From the NCBI GenBank assembly GCA_946570335.1, contig CAMNYG010000086.1, positions 1-6,407 of the forward strand: a DNA stretch of 6,407 bases, read 5' to 3'. The position numbers and the translations under genes were made by a program. Source of the DNA: an uncultured Dietzia sp. (GTDB lineage: Bacteria > Actinomycetota > Actinomycetes > Mycobacteriales > Mycobacteriaceae). This document shows positions 5,921 to 6,407 of the stretch, in pieces. How positions within the stretch are numbered: position 1 is the first letter of the stretch; each line of letters starts with the position of its first letter. Under the pieces are notes generated by a model. It searched no databases. It was not told the DNA's origin and was given only the letters and a program-made list of their open reading frames with translations.

Positions 5921-5928
5921 AGAAGGAG
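5921..5928 (+). promoter_or_regulatory. Ribosome binding site of ssb
   Basis: AGAAGGAG lies 7 nt before the GTG at 5936 and is the best Shine-Dalgarno sequence in the window. It fixes the GTG as the start. It contrasts with the transporter and CopD-CtaG genes, which appear leaderless. Confidence 0.75.
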
Positions 5929-5935
5929 ACTCCCC

Positions 5936-6407
5936 GTGAACGAGACCCAGACGACCGTCCGCGGCACGATCATCACCGACCCCATCACCCGGCGCGTGGG
6001 AACCGACCAGGTGTTCACGTTCCGCGTCGCCAGCAACACCCGCTACCTGGACCGGACCTCGGGGGAGTGGAAGACCGGTGGCACGCTCTACTTCTCGGCG
6101 AACTGCTGGGGAACTCTCGCGCAGCGGACCGCCGGCCGGCTGTTCAAGGGCGACGCGGTACTCGTGCACGGTCGGCTGCTGACCAACGAGTACGAGAAGG
6201 AAGGGCGCATCCAGCGGGATCTGGAGATGCGTGTCAACGCGATCGGGCCGGACATGTCGCGCATGGAGGTCACCGCCAAGCGGATCAGGTTCGACCCGGT
6301 CGAGCCCGTGGACGGCCGGACCGGCGAGCCCGAGGGGGGCGAGGAGACCGGGGCCGACGCGATGGAGATCGGGTCGGTCGATCACGACGAGTCGGATCCC
6401 GGCGACG
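5936..6407 (+). CDS. ssb: Single-stranded DNA-binding protein, SSB paralogue (partial, 3' end missing)
   Basis: This OB-fold protein binds single-stranded DNA in replication, repair or recombination. 157 residues are visible from GTG 5936 and the frame is still open at the window edge. Residues 1-110 follow the SSB pattern: TTVRGTIITDP, then FTFRVASNTRY, W45, SANCWGTLAQ with W58, and GDAVLVHGRLLTNEYE in the last strands of the fold. Aromatic residues at Phe27, Phe29, Tyr37, Trp58 and Tyr86 are candidate base-stacking positions. From about residue 120 the tail is acidic and lacks the Gly/Pro/Gln-rich linker of the main replicative SSB. This resembles the second mycobacterial SSB (SSBb, Rv2478c) more than SSBa, whose gene normally sits between rpsF and rpsR. 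In M. tuberculosis that paralogue is beside an EttA-type ABC-F gene, so one may follow here. Whether the tail ends in the usual acidic-Phe tip cannot be seen. Confidence 0.88.
   Translation, partial: MNETQTTVRGTIITDPITRRVGTDQVFTFRVASNTRYLDRTSGEWKTGGTLYFSANCWGTLAQRTAGRLFKGDAVLVHGRLLTNEYEKEGRIQRDLEMRVNAIGPDMSRMEVTAKRIRFDPVEPVDGRTGEPEGGEETGADAMEIGSVDHDESDPGD

Noticed and set aside
5447..6385. 312-codon - strand open frame antisense to the CopD-CtaG end and ssb
   Set aside because: It crosses two real genes and the ssb leader, with no domain or ribosome binding site support.

Overview
The window is high-GC DNA with codon use typical of Actinobacteria. Three things point to the Mycobacteriales (Corynebacteriales) and Dietzia- or Gordonia-like relatives: a coenzyme F420-type oxidoreductase, a CopD-CtaG fusion of the kind known in mycobacteria and corynebacteria, and a diverged SSB paralogue. 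The genus is my inference; nothing in the window fixes it. All the protein genes recognised belong to known families. I saw no mobile element, CRISPR array, toxin-antitoxin pair or defence cassette.

Layout, left to right. (1) A UMF1/Atg22-type major facilitator transporter on the + strand (124-1533). (2) A convergent HAD-family phosphatase on the - strand (1637-2341). (3) A 113-bp divergent intergenic region holding an imperfect direct repeat and a perfect 14-bp palindrome. (4) A luciferase-like, F420-dependent oxidoreductase of the glucose-6-phosphate dehydrogenase-like family on the + strand (2455-3444). (5) A tRNA-Arg with anticodon UCU on the - strand (3553-3625). (6) A 676-residue CopD-CtaG membrane protein, probably the CtiP type, for copper supply to cytochrome aa3 oxidase (3734-5764). 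(7) A 171-bp leader region with several repeats and a strong hairpin. (8) A single-stranded DNA-binding protein that runs off the right edge (5936 onward).

No multi-gene pathway is evident, and each gene appears to have its own promoter. The MFS and HAD genes converge on a short intergenic region. The HAD and F420 genes share a divergent control region and may be co-regulated. The tRNA and CopD-CtaG genes are also divergent. CopD-CtaG and ssb run the same way, but 171 bp and a hairpin separate them, so ssb probably has its own control.

The parts most worth a second look are regulatory. Two genes have a TANNNT box exactly 7 nt before their start codon, which predicts leaderless mRNAs. The HAD/F420 divergent region has an operator-like repeat and palindrome. 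The ssb leader has DnaA-box-like repeats and a 10-bp hairpin just before its ribosome binding site.
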